A stretch of 64,000 nt of DNA, taken from assembly GCA_049323895.1 (NCBI GenBank), contig JBMOKT010000031.1:1-64000 (forward strand). Direction: 5' to 3'. Shown in pieces: positions 56,560-64,000 of the stretch. The first letter of the stretch is position 1. Every line of letters begins with the position of its first letter. A program made the translations under genes and the position numbers. The DNA comes from JBMOKT01 sp049323895. GTDB taxonomy: Bacteria > Bacillota > Peptococcia > Peptococcales > BICA1-8. A model generated the notes under the pieces. It was not told where the DNA came from, ran no database searches, and saw only the letters and a program-made list of their open reading frames with translations.

Positions 56560-56920
56560 ATTAGAAAAACACGGCTTGCGCCGAGCCTTTGGCGAGTACG
56601 GAAGCCGATGTTGCTCTTATACTTATTACCTTGAAAAATTAATCTNNNNNNNNNNNNNNNNNNNNNNNNNNNNNNNNNNNNNNNNNNNNNNNNNNNNNNN
56701 NNNNNNNNNNNNNNNNNNNNNNNNNNNNNNNNNNNNNNNNNNNNNATTAGAAAAACACGGCTTGCGCCGAGCCTTTGGCGAGTACGGAAGCCGATGTTGC
56801 TCTTATACTTATTACCTTGAAAAATTAATCTCTGGATAAGTATTAGAAAAACACGGCTTGCGCCGAGCCTTTGGCGAGACGGAAGCCGATGTTGCTCTTA
56901 TACTTATTACCTTGAAAAAG
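56560..56920 (+). repeat. Tandem repeat of about 96 bases, at least three copies, broken by the gap
   Basis: Units start at ATTAGAAAAACACGGC: 56560, 56746 and 56842 (96 bases between the last two). The unit holds nested inverted repeats, CGGCTT with AAGCCG and GCGCC with GGCG, so each could fold into a hairpin. The third copy has a one-base deletion (GCGAGACGG against GCGAGTACGG). A diverged copy on the other strand is at 59111-59180, so this is a dispersed family. No coding function. Confidence 0.85.
56646..56745. other. Assembly gap (100 N)
   Basis: Exactly 100 undetermined bases inside the tandem repeat. The true number of repeat units is unknown. Confidence 0.99.
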
Positions 56921-56941
56921 TTAAACTTTCAAAATAAGTAT

Positions 56942-56969
56942 AAAAAAAACCTGCCATTAGTACGGCAGG
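56942..56969 (-). terminator. Rho-independent terminator for the 57186-56998 gene
   Basis: On the minus strand CCTGCC (56969-56964) pairs with GGCAGG (56955-56950), followed by TTTTTTTT. Confidence 0.8.
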
Positions 56970-56997
56970 GTGTCTCTATGTAACAACTATTAACAGT

Positions 56998-57186
56998 TTA
57001 TCCAACAGTGCAAAGTTCCCTTTTATCAGAAGAATCCATTGATTCACCAAATTCTTTTTCTAAAGACATCATAAAAATTTGGGTTTCGGTAGGGGGGACT
57101 AATCGACAGGCTGCCCAACAGTCTTCCTTAGTTTGACAATACCGGAGACAATCCCAATCGCGAAGCATGAGGTCTTCTAGTTTCAT
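56998..57186 (-). CDS. Small cysteine-containing protein of unknown function
   Basis: A 62-residue cytoplasmic protein with cysteines in the pattern WDCLRYCQTKEDCWAAC in its N-terminal half, possibly metal-binding or disulfide-forming. GGAGGTG lies ten bases before the ATG at 57186, and a terminator follows the stop, so the gene is well delimited. I do not recognise a named family. Confidence 0.65.
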   Translation of the reverse strand: MKLEDLMLRDWDCLRYCQTKEDCWAACRLVPPTETQIFMMSLEKEFGESMDSSDKRELCTVG

Positions 57187-57337
57187 TTAACGTTACACCT
57201 CCATTAGGTTTTATGTTGCCTTCTAATAATATTGTATTCTGTATACAGTATAAATTCAACACTGTTTTTGAAAAATAAAAAAAATTTCAGAAATATTTTC
57301 TGAAATTTTTAAAATTCAACATAGTTATCTAATATTG

Positions 57338-58366
57338 CTATAGCAAGATGGCGTAAATAAAAGGGGTAAGGGCCACTATGGAAAACACGCGTACTATTTG
57401 TAAGACTGCTACCTTTGATACATCAGCTCCCATTTCATCAGCCATTACAACCATGGGCAGTGAACCGGCTGGTGCAGTGCCTAAGAGGCAGGTTGCCATA
57501 TCCCACTTGGTAATTCTATGCAGGGTCCAGGCTAAGCCCAGTCCGCTGACAAAAGTAAGCAGTGAGAGAACCAGAGCTGGAAGCAGGAGAACGGGAAATT
57601 GCAGCATAGTTCCCTTGGTGACACCTAGTCCTATTATCCCTCCAACCCCCATAAAAGCAATATTATGTATATGTTTACTTGAATTTATATTAATTTTAAA
57701 GAACCTTGTATAAAAGAATACTCCAAATAAAGGTCCTACCAGGTCAGGGGCAGGTACATTAAAATAAGCGCAAATCATTGCTGCCCCAAAGGCTACTAAG
57801 CCTAATTTAGTCCATTCCAAAAGGGATTTGCCTTGTGATTCCTTTTTTTCCTTTGGTTGCTCAGTATTCTCCTTCCTGGGAAGGGGGTCGTACCTCTTAA
57901 CTACAAAGGGAATCATAAAAAGTACAGTAAATATACGGAATGTTTGCAAAAGTGTTACCTTAAAGGTGTCTGCACCGAATGACATTGCTGTGACGCCCAT
58001 TTCCGCTAATCCACCGGGGGAAGCGGAAAAAAAGGCAGTAGGAGGTTCGATGCCCATCCAGATTAATATCTCTCCAATTAAAACGCCGGTAACTATCATC
58101 CACAGACCAAGAAACAGTGCGATTTTTGTCAGTGTTTTATCTTCCAGGGTAAAACGAAGTCCAAGAAGACCACCTAAAGTAATAGCAAAAATTGATTTTA
58201 GGTGTGGCCAAAGTTCCAGTTGAAAACCGGATATGTTAACAAGGGCTAGAAAGGCAATGGGACCTAAAAAGTTTGCCATGGGCATTCTTAATAGGTTACC
58301 TATATGATAGCCCACGAAAATCAGAATAAGAAAAATTATATGATCCAATGTTTTCGGTCCTTTCAC
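57338..58366 (-). CDS. AbrB-family (membrane AbrB duplication) transporter-like protein
   Basis: A 342-residue membrane protein with about ten hydrophobic segments in two repeated halves. Each half has the family segment: PPTAFFSASPGGLAEMGVTAMSFGAD and LLGTAPAGSLPMVVMADEMGAD, followed by VAVLQIVRVF-like stretches. This is the AbrB/"ammonia monooxygenase" membrane family (not the DNA-binding AbrB); substrate unknown. It lies six bases after the GNAT gene, probably in one operon. Confidence 0.85.
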   Translation of the reverse strand: MKGPKTLDHIIFLILIFVGYHIGNLLRMPMANFLGPIAFLALVNISGFQLELWPHLKSIFAITLGGLLGLRFTLEDKTLTKIALFLGLWMIVTGVLIGEILIWMGIEPPTAFFSASPGGLAEMGVTAMSFGADTFKVTLLQTFRIFTVLFMIPFVVKRYDPLPRKENTEQPKEKKESQGKSLLEWTKLGLVAFGAAMICAYFNVPAPDLVGPLFGVFFYTRFFKININSSKHIHNIAFMGVGGIIGLGVTKGTMLQFPVLLLPALVLSLLTFVSGLGLAWTLHRITKWDMATCLLGTAPAGSLPMVVMADEMGADVSKVAVLQIVRVFSIVALTPFIYAILL

Positions 58367-58372
58367 AGATAA

Positions 58373-58903
58373 TCATAGTTTGTTGCGCAAAACTGATATA
58401 AAACCATCTAATATTTTATGGCTGAAAACAAATCCTTTCCGTTTATAAAAATCCAAAGCATTATCATTGCCATTTGAAACAAAAATAAAGTAATCCTCAA
58501 TATTGTCAAATTGATTTAACCACTCCATTGACATACTGAAAAGCACGGATCCAATTCCTTTCTCTCTATATCCATCTTTAATATAAAACTGTGATAAACA
58601 GCCAACATTATTTTTGCTGACTGAAGAAAGGTCAAAAAAGGTGGCAAAATTATTTGCATATGCTTCTTTGGGAGAAATGTTAGAATATACATAACCTACT
58701 ATTTTTTCTTCATCCCTCACTATTACAATATAGTTGTGTAAGGCATTTTTTATGGAAGGAATCATCCGTGTCTCAAAGCTCATGTTGTCAAATAGTTCTG
58801 GCTTTATAATTGCCTTTGACTTTTGAAAGACCATAAGTTCATTGCATAAATCTCTGCAATAATCAGCTTTTTCAATTGGAATAACTTCATATTTTATATT
58901 CAT
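58373..58903 (-). CDS. GNAT-family N-acetyltransferase
   Basis: A 176-residue acetyltransferase. The acetyl-CoA-binding motif A is seen as LSQFYIKDGYREKGIGSVLFSMSMEWLNQ, and NDNALDFYKRKGFVFSHKIL is the usual C-terminal strand-helix piece. The substrate is unknown. It precedes the AbrB-type membrane gene on the minus strand. Confidence 0.9.
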   Translation of the reverse strand: MNIKYEVIPIEKADYCRDLCNELMVFQKSKAIIKPELFDNMSFETRMIPSIKNALHNYIVIVRDEEKIVGYVYSNISPKEAYANNFATFFDLSSVSKNNVGCLSQFYIKDGYREKGIGSVLFSMSMEWLNQFDNIEDYFIFVSNGNDNALDFYKRKGFVFSHKILDGFISVLRNKL

Positions 58904-59043
58904 ATTTACACATCCTTAAAAAGTGCTTTATACTTGTATAAAGTCGTGGTAATGATGTATTTTATATATTCTTCGAAATTCTCCAATAAATATATTACCA
59001 CACCTGTCTCTAATTAGGTACTGGATGCTTTAGCAAATTTAAA

Positions 59044-59085
59044 AAGGGTAAATTTACTTCTTTACAAGTAAATTTACCCTTTTTT
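59044..59085. terminator. Terminator
   Basis: AAGGGTAAATTTACTT (59044-59059) and AAGTAAATTTACCCTT (59066-59081) form a perfect 16-base stem with T runs on both strands. It separates the DUF6512 gene from the GNAT operon. Confidence 0.85.
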
Positions 59086-59110
59086 GAATTTATTGAAAGC
59101 ATAACTTTTA

Positions 59111-59180
59111 CAAGCTAATAAGTATATGAGCAACATTGGCTTCTGCAGTCGCCAAAGGCTCGGAGTAAGCCGTGTCTTAT
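59111..59180 (-). repeat. Diverged single copy of the 96-base repeat
   Basis: Read on the minus strand, ACACGGCTTACTCCGAGCC and GCCAATGTTGCTCATATACT match the unit at 56560 with scattered changes. It sits just after the stop codon of the 59758-59192 gene. Confidence 0.75.
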
Positions 59181-59191
59181 GATTAAACTAC

Positions 59192-59758
59192 TTAAATTCC
59201 AAACTTCCCAGAAGAGGTATCAATAAACAAAGGAATGTGAGGAGGCATAAATGTATAGATAATGAAGGCAGCTGTTATAAGAGCCAACATTGTAAGGGAG
59301 CAATAAAACCAATAGTGGTGTATCTTATCATAGGAGTATACGTATAATGCTAGTATCTGAGCAACTATTACACTAATAAAGAAGGAAGAGATATCAAGGA
59401 AAAGGGAGTGAATACCCAATGCTCCCGTATAAGTATAATAAAATGTTAAAATAAACAAAGGGCTTATTAGTGCTGAAATGGTGCATGAAAAAATCCATTG
59501 AGACCCATTAATTTTTTGGTTTTTCTCTAAAAATAAATACCCTGAAAACCACCAAATTAAAGTTGGCCAAAATGCCATTTTTAAGTGTTCCCATACGCTT
59601 TCGTTTATGGGGGCAAAGATACCAACAATTATCAGATTGCCTGACCAATCATAGACAAAGTGCAGCAGGGTCCCCATTAAACTTATAAACGCAATCCCTA
59701 AAAGAATCCAGTACCTAACAGGATTCTTTGCATTTATAGTTTTCGATGTAATTACCAC
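59192..59758 (-). CDS. DUF6512-type membrane protein
   Basis: A 188-residue membrane protein with about six hydrophobic segments and the conserved segment FAPINESVWEHLKMAFWPTLIWW, typical of the DUF6512 family of Firmicutes. No function is known for this family. Start at ATG 59758 behind CCAGGAGGTGG. Confidence 0.8.
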   Translation of the reverse strand: MVITSKTINAKNPVRYWILLGIAFISLMGTLLHFVYDWSGNLIIVGIFAPINESVWEHLKMAFWPTLIWWFSGYLFLEKNQKINGSQWIFSCTISALISPLFILTFYYTYTGALGIHSLFLDISSFFISVIVAQILALYVYSYDKIHHYWFYCSLTMLALITAAFIIYTFMPPHIPLFIDTSSGKFGI

Positions 59759-60039
59759 TTAACCACCTCCTGGTAATAGTATATTGATATAAATGGTATT
59801 TTATGGCCGGTTATACTTACGTAAAAAGAACAGACCTAAATCGGGACAGGTATTGTTAAATATGAAATAACTTAAGCTAAGTCCTTCTATTATTAAAAAC
59901 TTTTCGTCTATTTTGTACACACTAAAAAAACTAATGGTGTGTTTTTACTTTTTAACAATATATTAACTTAAGAATCCCTAAATTATATAATAAATCATGT
60001 ATAATACTATCAAATATATATTTTTGAGAGGTAACTTAA

Positions 60040-61104
60040 ATGCCCATAGGTCCTAGAATTCTAAAAACTGGCTTAGCTGTTGCCATAAGTATGTATATCT
60101 GCCTTTTTTTTAATATACAGCCTGCTATTTTTGCCGCTGCTGCTACGGTTGTCAATCTGCAGCAGTCGGTAGGCAAAAGCCTGCGCAATGCTTATGAACA
60201 AATAATTGTGCATTTTATTGCCGTAGGTATCGGTATTTTACTGGGTTTAATCATAAGTTTTCAGCCCCTAAGCATGGGAATTGCAACAATATTGATTATT
60301 ACAATTTGCACAAAAGTATTAAAATGGAAGACCTCAATCTCAATGGGGGTTGTAGCGGCCATATTTATCTTAGGCTCCCCGGAAAGTGAATTTCTTTATC
60401 ATGCTTTGGATCGGTCATTAACTATATTTATTGGATTGGGTGTAGCAATAATTATTAATGTTTTAGTTGCCCCGCCCCAATATAGTCATATAATTGTTGA
60501 AAAATTAATTGAATTAAATAATTTAACAAGCGAATATTTCCAACAATCGGTATACAGCTTTCTAAATTTGTCTGTTCCAACTTTAGAGAGCAGAAATAAA
60601 ACAGAAGGGCTTTATAAAAAATTACTGGCAGATGCGGAAAGGTACTATGAGCTATTCTCAAATGAGTGGAGTTTTGGAGACAATAAAATCAATGAAAACG
60701 AAAAGGAATTCTTTAATGACTATATTTCCTATAATAAAGGTCTGTGGCAGAGATCAAAGGATATTCTGTTTTTGGCAGAGGAAAGGATTGAAAGGCGTAA
60801 AAATGCCAAAGAACCGCCTATTAGCCCTCAGTTTAGAGATATTTTAGATTTATTAAATAATGCTTTGGAAATTACAATTCAATATAATCGGGAATTACAA
60901 AGAAAAGTAAAAGGTGAGGAAACGGAAGCTTTTCCGGAGCCAAGGATTTGGAGCAAGCTGGAGGTAATAGTAAATCACTGGCATGACCACTTTCCTTCCG
61001 GAAGCTTTTATCTCCATGCCTTAATAGAAATTTCTTTAGTAACATATAAGATCCGCTGGGCTGCTAAAGAATCTGCCAATTTGTTAAATAAAAAAGTCCT
61101 TTGA
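60040..61104 (+). CDS. Aromatic acid exporter/FUSC-like membrane protein
   Basis: A 354-residue protein with four to five N-terminal membrane segments (GLAVAISMYICLFFNIQPAIFAAAATVVNLQ, then further segments to about residue 145) and a helical cytoplasmic C-terminal half. This is the layout of the Bacillus YgaE/YqjA-like "aromatic acid exporter" (FUSC/ArAE_1) family. GAGAGG precedes ATG 60040. The substrate is unknown. Confidence 0.88.
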   Translation: MPIGPRILKTGLAVAISMYICLFFNIQPAIFAAAATVVNLQQSVGKSLRNAYEQIIVHFIAVGIGILLGLIISFQPLSMGIATILIITICTKVLKWKTSISMGVVAAIFILGSPESEFLYHALDRSLTIFIGLGVAIIINVLVAPPQYSHIIVEKLIELNNLTSEYFQQSVYSFLNLSVPTLESRNKTEGLYKKLLADAERYYELFSNEWSFGDNKINENEKEFFNDYISYNKGLWQRSKDILFLAEERIERRKNAKEPPISPQFRDILDLLNNALEITIQYNRELQRKVKGEETEAFPEPRIWSKLEVIVNHWHDHFPSGSFYLHALIEISLVTYKIRWAAKESANLLNKKVL

Positions 61105-61128
61105 ATTAAATAATTTTTGAAGTCATCT

Positions 61129-61331
61129 GGCTATGTAATAGAGACGCTCATTGCAGCTTTAACATGTTCCTGACATTTGATAATTTTGAAGAAATTGTTG
61201 TACATGCTGTCAATCTGGGGGACGATGCAGATACAGTCGAGGCAGTAGTCGGAGGATTGGCAGAAATATTTTATGGATTTGCAGAGATTCCCCCTAGGTT
61301 GGTAGAAAAGCTACAAAATAAGGAACTTTAG
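61129..61331 (+). pseudogene. Remnant of an ADP-ribosylglycohydrolase
   Basis: The frame IETLIAALTCS breaks at a TGA (61171), and the next frame goes on as FDNFEEIVVHAVNLGDDADTVEAVVGGLAEIFYGFAEIP up to a stop at 61329. This is the C-terminal part of the ADP-ribosylglycohydrolase (DraG-like) family, with the metal-binding NLGDDADT motif. The first 200 or more residues are missing, and a frameshift lies inside. It is dead. Confidence 0.85.
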
Positions 61332-61443
61332 ATAAATTGATTGGACAACTGTATAATATCAGTCAGCAACAAGAAAAAGTAGGAAAATTGTTTACGAGAT
61401 GATAAAATTTAAATATGCTGATATTTAAAAGGGAGGTACTTTA

Positions 61444-61785
61444 ATGATAATTTCTCATGCAAAAGATGTTCAAGGAATCAATTATAATGAAAACGTTTTA
61501 AAGAAAGTCTTAATCTCTCCTGAAGTAGGTTGGAAAGATTATGTTATGCGCTTGTTTGAGCTAAAGCCCGGCAAAGATTCTTGCTCTATGAGACACACCC
61601 ATGAATGGCCTCACATTGTTTACATACTTGGGGGTACCGGTAAGGTTCATTTAGATGGTACTGATCATGAAATTAACGCAGGCTCTTTTTCTTATATTCC
61701 AGGTGGTAAACTTCATCAGTTTATCAATACTGGTGATGACATCCTATCTTTTATTTGCATAGTTCCCCCCGAGGGAGATGTTTAA
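61444..61785 (+). CDS. Cupin-domain protein
   Basis: A 113-residue single-domain cupin. Metal-binding residues: SMRHTHEWPHIVYILGGTGKV (two His and Glu) and IPGGKLHQFIN (His). GGGAGGT precedes ATG 61444. Substrate unknown. Confidence 0.85.
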   Translation: MIISHAKDVQGINYNENVLKKVLISPEVGWKDYVMRLFELKPGKDSCSMRHTHEWPHIVYILGGTGKVHLDGTDHEINAGSFSYIPGGKLHQFINTGDDILSFICIVPPEGDV

Positions 61786-61830
61786 TTAGAAGGTGGAATT
61801 AAGTTTAAGTATTAAGGACACTGATAAATA

Positions 61831-62463
61831 ATGATTAATGAATATAAAACACTGCTTCAGCCGGGGGTAGCGGAAATATACATTGAGAAATCGCGGTTTA
61901 TTGGATATTCTGCACCTGTTGCCTCAGAACAGGAGGCTGTGGCTTTTATTGGAGAAATAAAAGCCAGGCATAACGATGCTGCTCACAATGTGCCTGCTTA
62001 TGTTATAGGAATGGGTAATGAAATACAAAGATATTCCGATGATGGGGAGCCTTCAGGTACTGCAGGTATTCCTATCCTGGAAGTAATTAAAAAAGAGGAT
62101 TTGCGCAATGTAGTAATTATAGTTACCAGATATTTTGGAGGAATTAAACTAGGCACTGGTGGCTTAATAAGGGCTTATACCAAGGGAGCCAAGATTGCAG
62201 TAGATGCGGCTCCAATAATTACCAAAAGGCTTCATAAGCTTTTTCAGGTAGAAATAGAATATACCTTGTTAGGCAAGGTGCAAAATGAAATTATACAGAG
62301 CGAATATATTATAAAAGAAGTTAAGTATGACCATTTAGTTCATTTTTTTGTTTATGTACCGTTATTTAAAGAAAAATTATTCCAAAAACAGCTTATTGAA
62401 TTGACCAATGCCAGGTGTGAAATGGCAGAAGAGGGTTTAGAATATCTAATAGTAAAAAAGTAG
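61831..62463 (+). CDS. YigZ/IMPACT-family protein
   Basis: A 210-residue protein with the UPF0029 (Impact N-terminal) domain: EKSRFIGYSAPV, NVPAYVIG, RYSDDGEPSGTAGIPIL and VTRYFGGIKLGTGGLIRAY, followed by the DUF1949 RNA-binding-like C-terminal domain. The family (YigZ/YvyE) has been linked to stalled translation, but its role is not settled. Terminator follows. Confidence 0.93.
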   Translation: MINEYKTLLQPGVAEIYIEKSRFIGYSAPVASEQEAVAFIGEIKARHNDAAHNVPAYVIGMGNEIQRYSDDGEPSGTAGIPILEVIKKEDLRNVVIIVTRYFGGIKLGTGGLIRAYTKGAKIAVDAAPIITKRLHKLFQVEIEYTLLGKVQNEIIQSEYIIKEVKYDHLVHFFVYVPLFKEKLFQKQLIELTNARCEMAEEGLEYLIVKK

Positions 62464-62472
62464 TTGACTTTT

Positions 62473-62509
62473 AAAAAACGCAGGGGAACAATTGCCCCAA
62501 GCGTTTTTT
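62473..62509 (+). terminator. Rho-independent terminator
   Basis: AAAAAACGC (62473-62481) with GCGTTTTTT (62501-62509) and inner GGGG/CCCC pairs. Confidence 0.85.
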
Positions 62510-62660
62510 ATTTTATAATTAAAAAGAATTGTGTATAAACTATTTAAGAAATTAAAAGAAGCATTGTAAATAAATGTTTATCGTAAAATTATATTGCCTC
62601 TAATAAGAAGCTTATAGTATAGTTATAAAGTTATTACTTTTTAGGGGGTATTATGAGCAG

Positions 62661-64000
62661 ATGTTTGATCCTTTATTAAAGCTGCAGGTTCTAAACCAAT
62701 TCTGGTTAACATTGTTACTAGTTATTCCTATGGTTTTAATAGCTAGAACTGTGGTAGCAGGAACAAGGTATTCACCAATTTTAATAATAGTTATTTTTGG
62801 ACTGGCAATGGGATTTGTACTTGTAAGAAGCGGGGTTGCAACCCCGGGATTAGCTGAGTTTCCAATAGTTGATTTTCTTAGCAAGGTGACTTTGGTGGCC
62901 CTTACTGTATCCTTTTTTGTAGGGGGACAGGAATTGAGGAAAATCCTGGGCGGCATGGATATTGGAAATGATGATTGGGTAGTACCATCAACCCAGGAAG
63001 TTGTTTTGGGGACAAACAGTACCCAAATGTTTTTCTTAATCAGGACTTATTTTTTATTGTTAGGAATAGAGGGGCTGTCCCGCATCATTTTAGGATTAGG
63101 GGCAGCAGACAGCTTATCTAGGTATTATTTGTTGATAGCTTATCTTGGTTTAGTAGGAGCTATTATCTTAATCGACCCTAAAGCAACAGTGAAAAATAAA
63201 GCCCAATATATCAGAAAAGGTGTATACGAGATAGCAGCTATTATCCTGGTATTGTTTATTTCGTATCATATTGCTGCCTGGATAAAACCCATTATAGCTC
63301 TGCCCCAGATATTTTTTGCCATGATTCTCTCTGCTTCGTTAGGAGCCATTCTCTATAATTGGAAAGCAGGTCCCAGTGTAAGGGCTCTTTTATTTGCCGG
63401 TATCCCTGTGGTACTTGCTGCAAACTTCATGGTGGGCGGTTCAAGAATAGCAGAGGCCTTTACTTTAACAGGCATGAATTCAGTAATGACCTATGGTTTC
63501 TTTGGTCAGTTATTCTGGATGTTTACCGGACTGGCTCTTCTAATTTTCCTAGGAGGAGCAAATCATGTCCGCAATTTGGCCCCGGGTATGGCGGGAGCCC
63601 TATCCCATTCGGGACTAACCGGTGCTTGTACGGCGGGGGATTTGGGAAACAAAGCTGCAAGCCGCGCACCTATAATGATAAACATACCTTTCTTTGGACA
63701 CGTTTTTGTGTTTTCTATTTTGGCCGTTAGTGCACAAAGGGAAAGCCTGGTAGTCAGTTGGGCATTGCTAATTGCCCTGATTGGGATAGTACTGACGGTT
63801 ATTTCATTGCGTACTTTAAAGGGAGCTCAAGGAAATGATGCAGCTGAGGTAAAAGGTTTAATGCAATTTTCCATGGGCTGGCAGTTAACTGCAGTTTTTG
63901 GAGGACTTATACTATTAAATATTGGAGAAATGCCTATGGGTTATGCTGCCATGGCACAGAGCTCCGCCCTTTCCCACTTTGGGCTTTTTGCTGCTATACA
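62661..64000 (+). CDS. Polytopic membrane protein, transporter-like (3' end outside window)
   Basis: A long open frame from ATG 62661 to the right edge, at least 446 residues, with about ten or more hydrophobic segments. Conspicuous pieces are SFFVGGQELRKILGG, MVGGSRIAEAFTLTGMNSVMTYGFFG and GALSHSGLTGACTAGDLGNKAASRAP. The glycine-rich hairpins recall secondary carriers of the glutamate symporter (GltS)-like fold, but I cannot name the family. Upstream GGGGG at 62644 is rather distant for a ribosome binding site; a short frame from ATG 62653 ends quickly. Coding is certain from the uninterrupted frame and membrane pattern. Confidence 0.75.
   Translation, partial: MFDPLLKLQVLNQFWLTLLLVIPMVLIARTVVAGTRYSPILIIVIFGLAMGFVLVRSGVATPGLAEFPIVDFLSKVTLVALTVSFFVGGQELRKILGGMDIGNDDWVVPSTQEVVLGTNSTQMFFLIRTYFLLLGIEGLSRIILGLGAADSLSRYYLLIAYLGLVGAIILIDPKATVKNKAQYIRKGVYEIAAIILVLFISYHIAAWIKPIIALPQIFFAMILSASLGAILYNWKAGPSVRALLFAGIPVVLAANFMVGGSRIAEAFTLTGMNSVMTYGFFGQLFWMFTGLALLIFLGGANHVRNLAPGMAGALSHSGLTGACTAGDLGNKAASRAPIMINIPFFGHVFVFSILAVSAQRESLVVSWALLIALIGIVLTVISLRTLKGAQGNDAAEVKGLMQFSMGWQLTAVFGGLILLNIGEMPMGYAAMAQSSALSHFGLFAAI

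Noticed and set aside
56525..56839. Open frame across the N run with two copies of the same peptide
   Set aside because: It exists only because the unknown bases carry no stop codon and because the tandem repeat is open in that frame. No ribosome binding site or coding character.
56560..56920. CRISPR-like array
   Set aside because: The whole 96-base unit is repeated, not short repeats with different spacers, and there are no cas genes.
63359..63730. Alternative + strand frame inside the last membrane protein gene
   Set aside because: The uninterrupted frame from 62661 to the window edge with regular membrane segments explains the region.

Overview
The window looks like a low-GC, anaerobic, probably spore-forming Clostridia (Peptococcaceae-like) chromosome. 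Support for this: the housekeeping block polA-mutM-ytaF-coaE-lytic transglycosylase, Gram-positive ribosome binding sites with many TTG/GTG starts, two SigI/RsgI sigma/anti-sigma pairs, and a respiratory arsenate reductase of the Firmicutes type. The left part (about 1-37.5 kb) is AT-rich and accessory; from about 42.5 kb onward the gene content becomes ordinary chromosome. One 100-base run of N (56646-56745) marks an assembly gap inside a tandem repeat.

Layout. 1-5 kb: end of a sensor kinase, a broken sulfite/nitrite reductase, a broken TVP38-type gene, a chemoreceptor, a two-CW protein and an orphan DsrJ-like triheme cytochrome. 5-13 kb: a lipoprotein with a CcdA-type thiol carrier, a copper-storage-like protein with a Met-rich tail, a first SigI/RsgI pair with a Met/Asn-rich secreted protein, a repeat lipoprotein, an HD-GYP protein and a methyltransferase. 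13.3-13.7 kb: two candidate small RNAs ending in terminators. 13.8-19.3 kb: an arsenic resistance operon (arsR-arsD-arsA-CoA-disulfide-reductase/rhodanese-acr3) behind a palindromic operator. 19.4-29.1 kb: arsenate respiration, namely a radical SAM/SPASM protein, a PhnD-like sensor protein with its kinase and regulator (ArrX/S/R type), then arrA-arrB-arrD-arrC-tatA. 29.2-33.2 kb: a molybdenum-cofactor riboswitch with terminator, then mobA, a molybdopterin-binding protein, moeA, mobB and a short chromate-transporter-like protein. Resistance, sensing, respiration, Tat export and cofactor supply are thus packed together.

33.4-37.5 kb: a divergent pair of secreted low-complexity proteins, a decayed P-type ATPase with its surviving CadC-like regulator, and a second SigI/RsgI pair followed by a 55-residue secreted protein missed by length cut-offs. 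Four promoters of SigI type (C-rich -35, CGAA/CGGA -10, 18-19 base spacer) precede exactly the secreted proteins and sigI2, which suggests a small self-contained extracytoplasmic regulon with unusual Met/Asn/Trp/Cys-rich products. I regard this as the most interesting undescribed system here.

37.9-42.5 kb: a c-di-GMP-I riboswitch with terminator ahead of two sigma-like genes, then the regulation/excision/integration module of a Tn1549/Tn916-like element (sigma-like protein, Xis, integrase with a duplicated core-binding domain) next to tRNA-Leu(CAA), with a second, 5'-half tRNA-Leu beyond it. 42.5-54 kb: HtrA-like protease, dinB, an ECF sigma with zinc-finger/DUF4349 anti-sigma, polA, mutM, ytaF, coaE, a lytic transglycosylase, nicotinate phosphoribosyltransferase and tRNA-Leu(GAG). 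54-64 kb: small regulators, cupins, transporters, an FG-GAP protein, the tandem repeat with the gap, a decayed ADP-ribosylglycohydrolase, a YigZ-family gene and a membrane protein running off the right edge.
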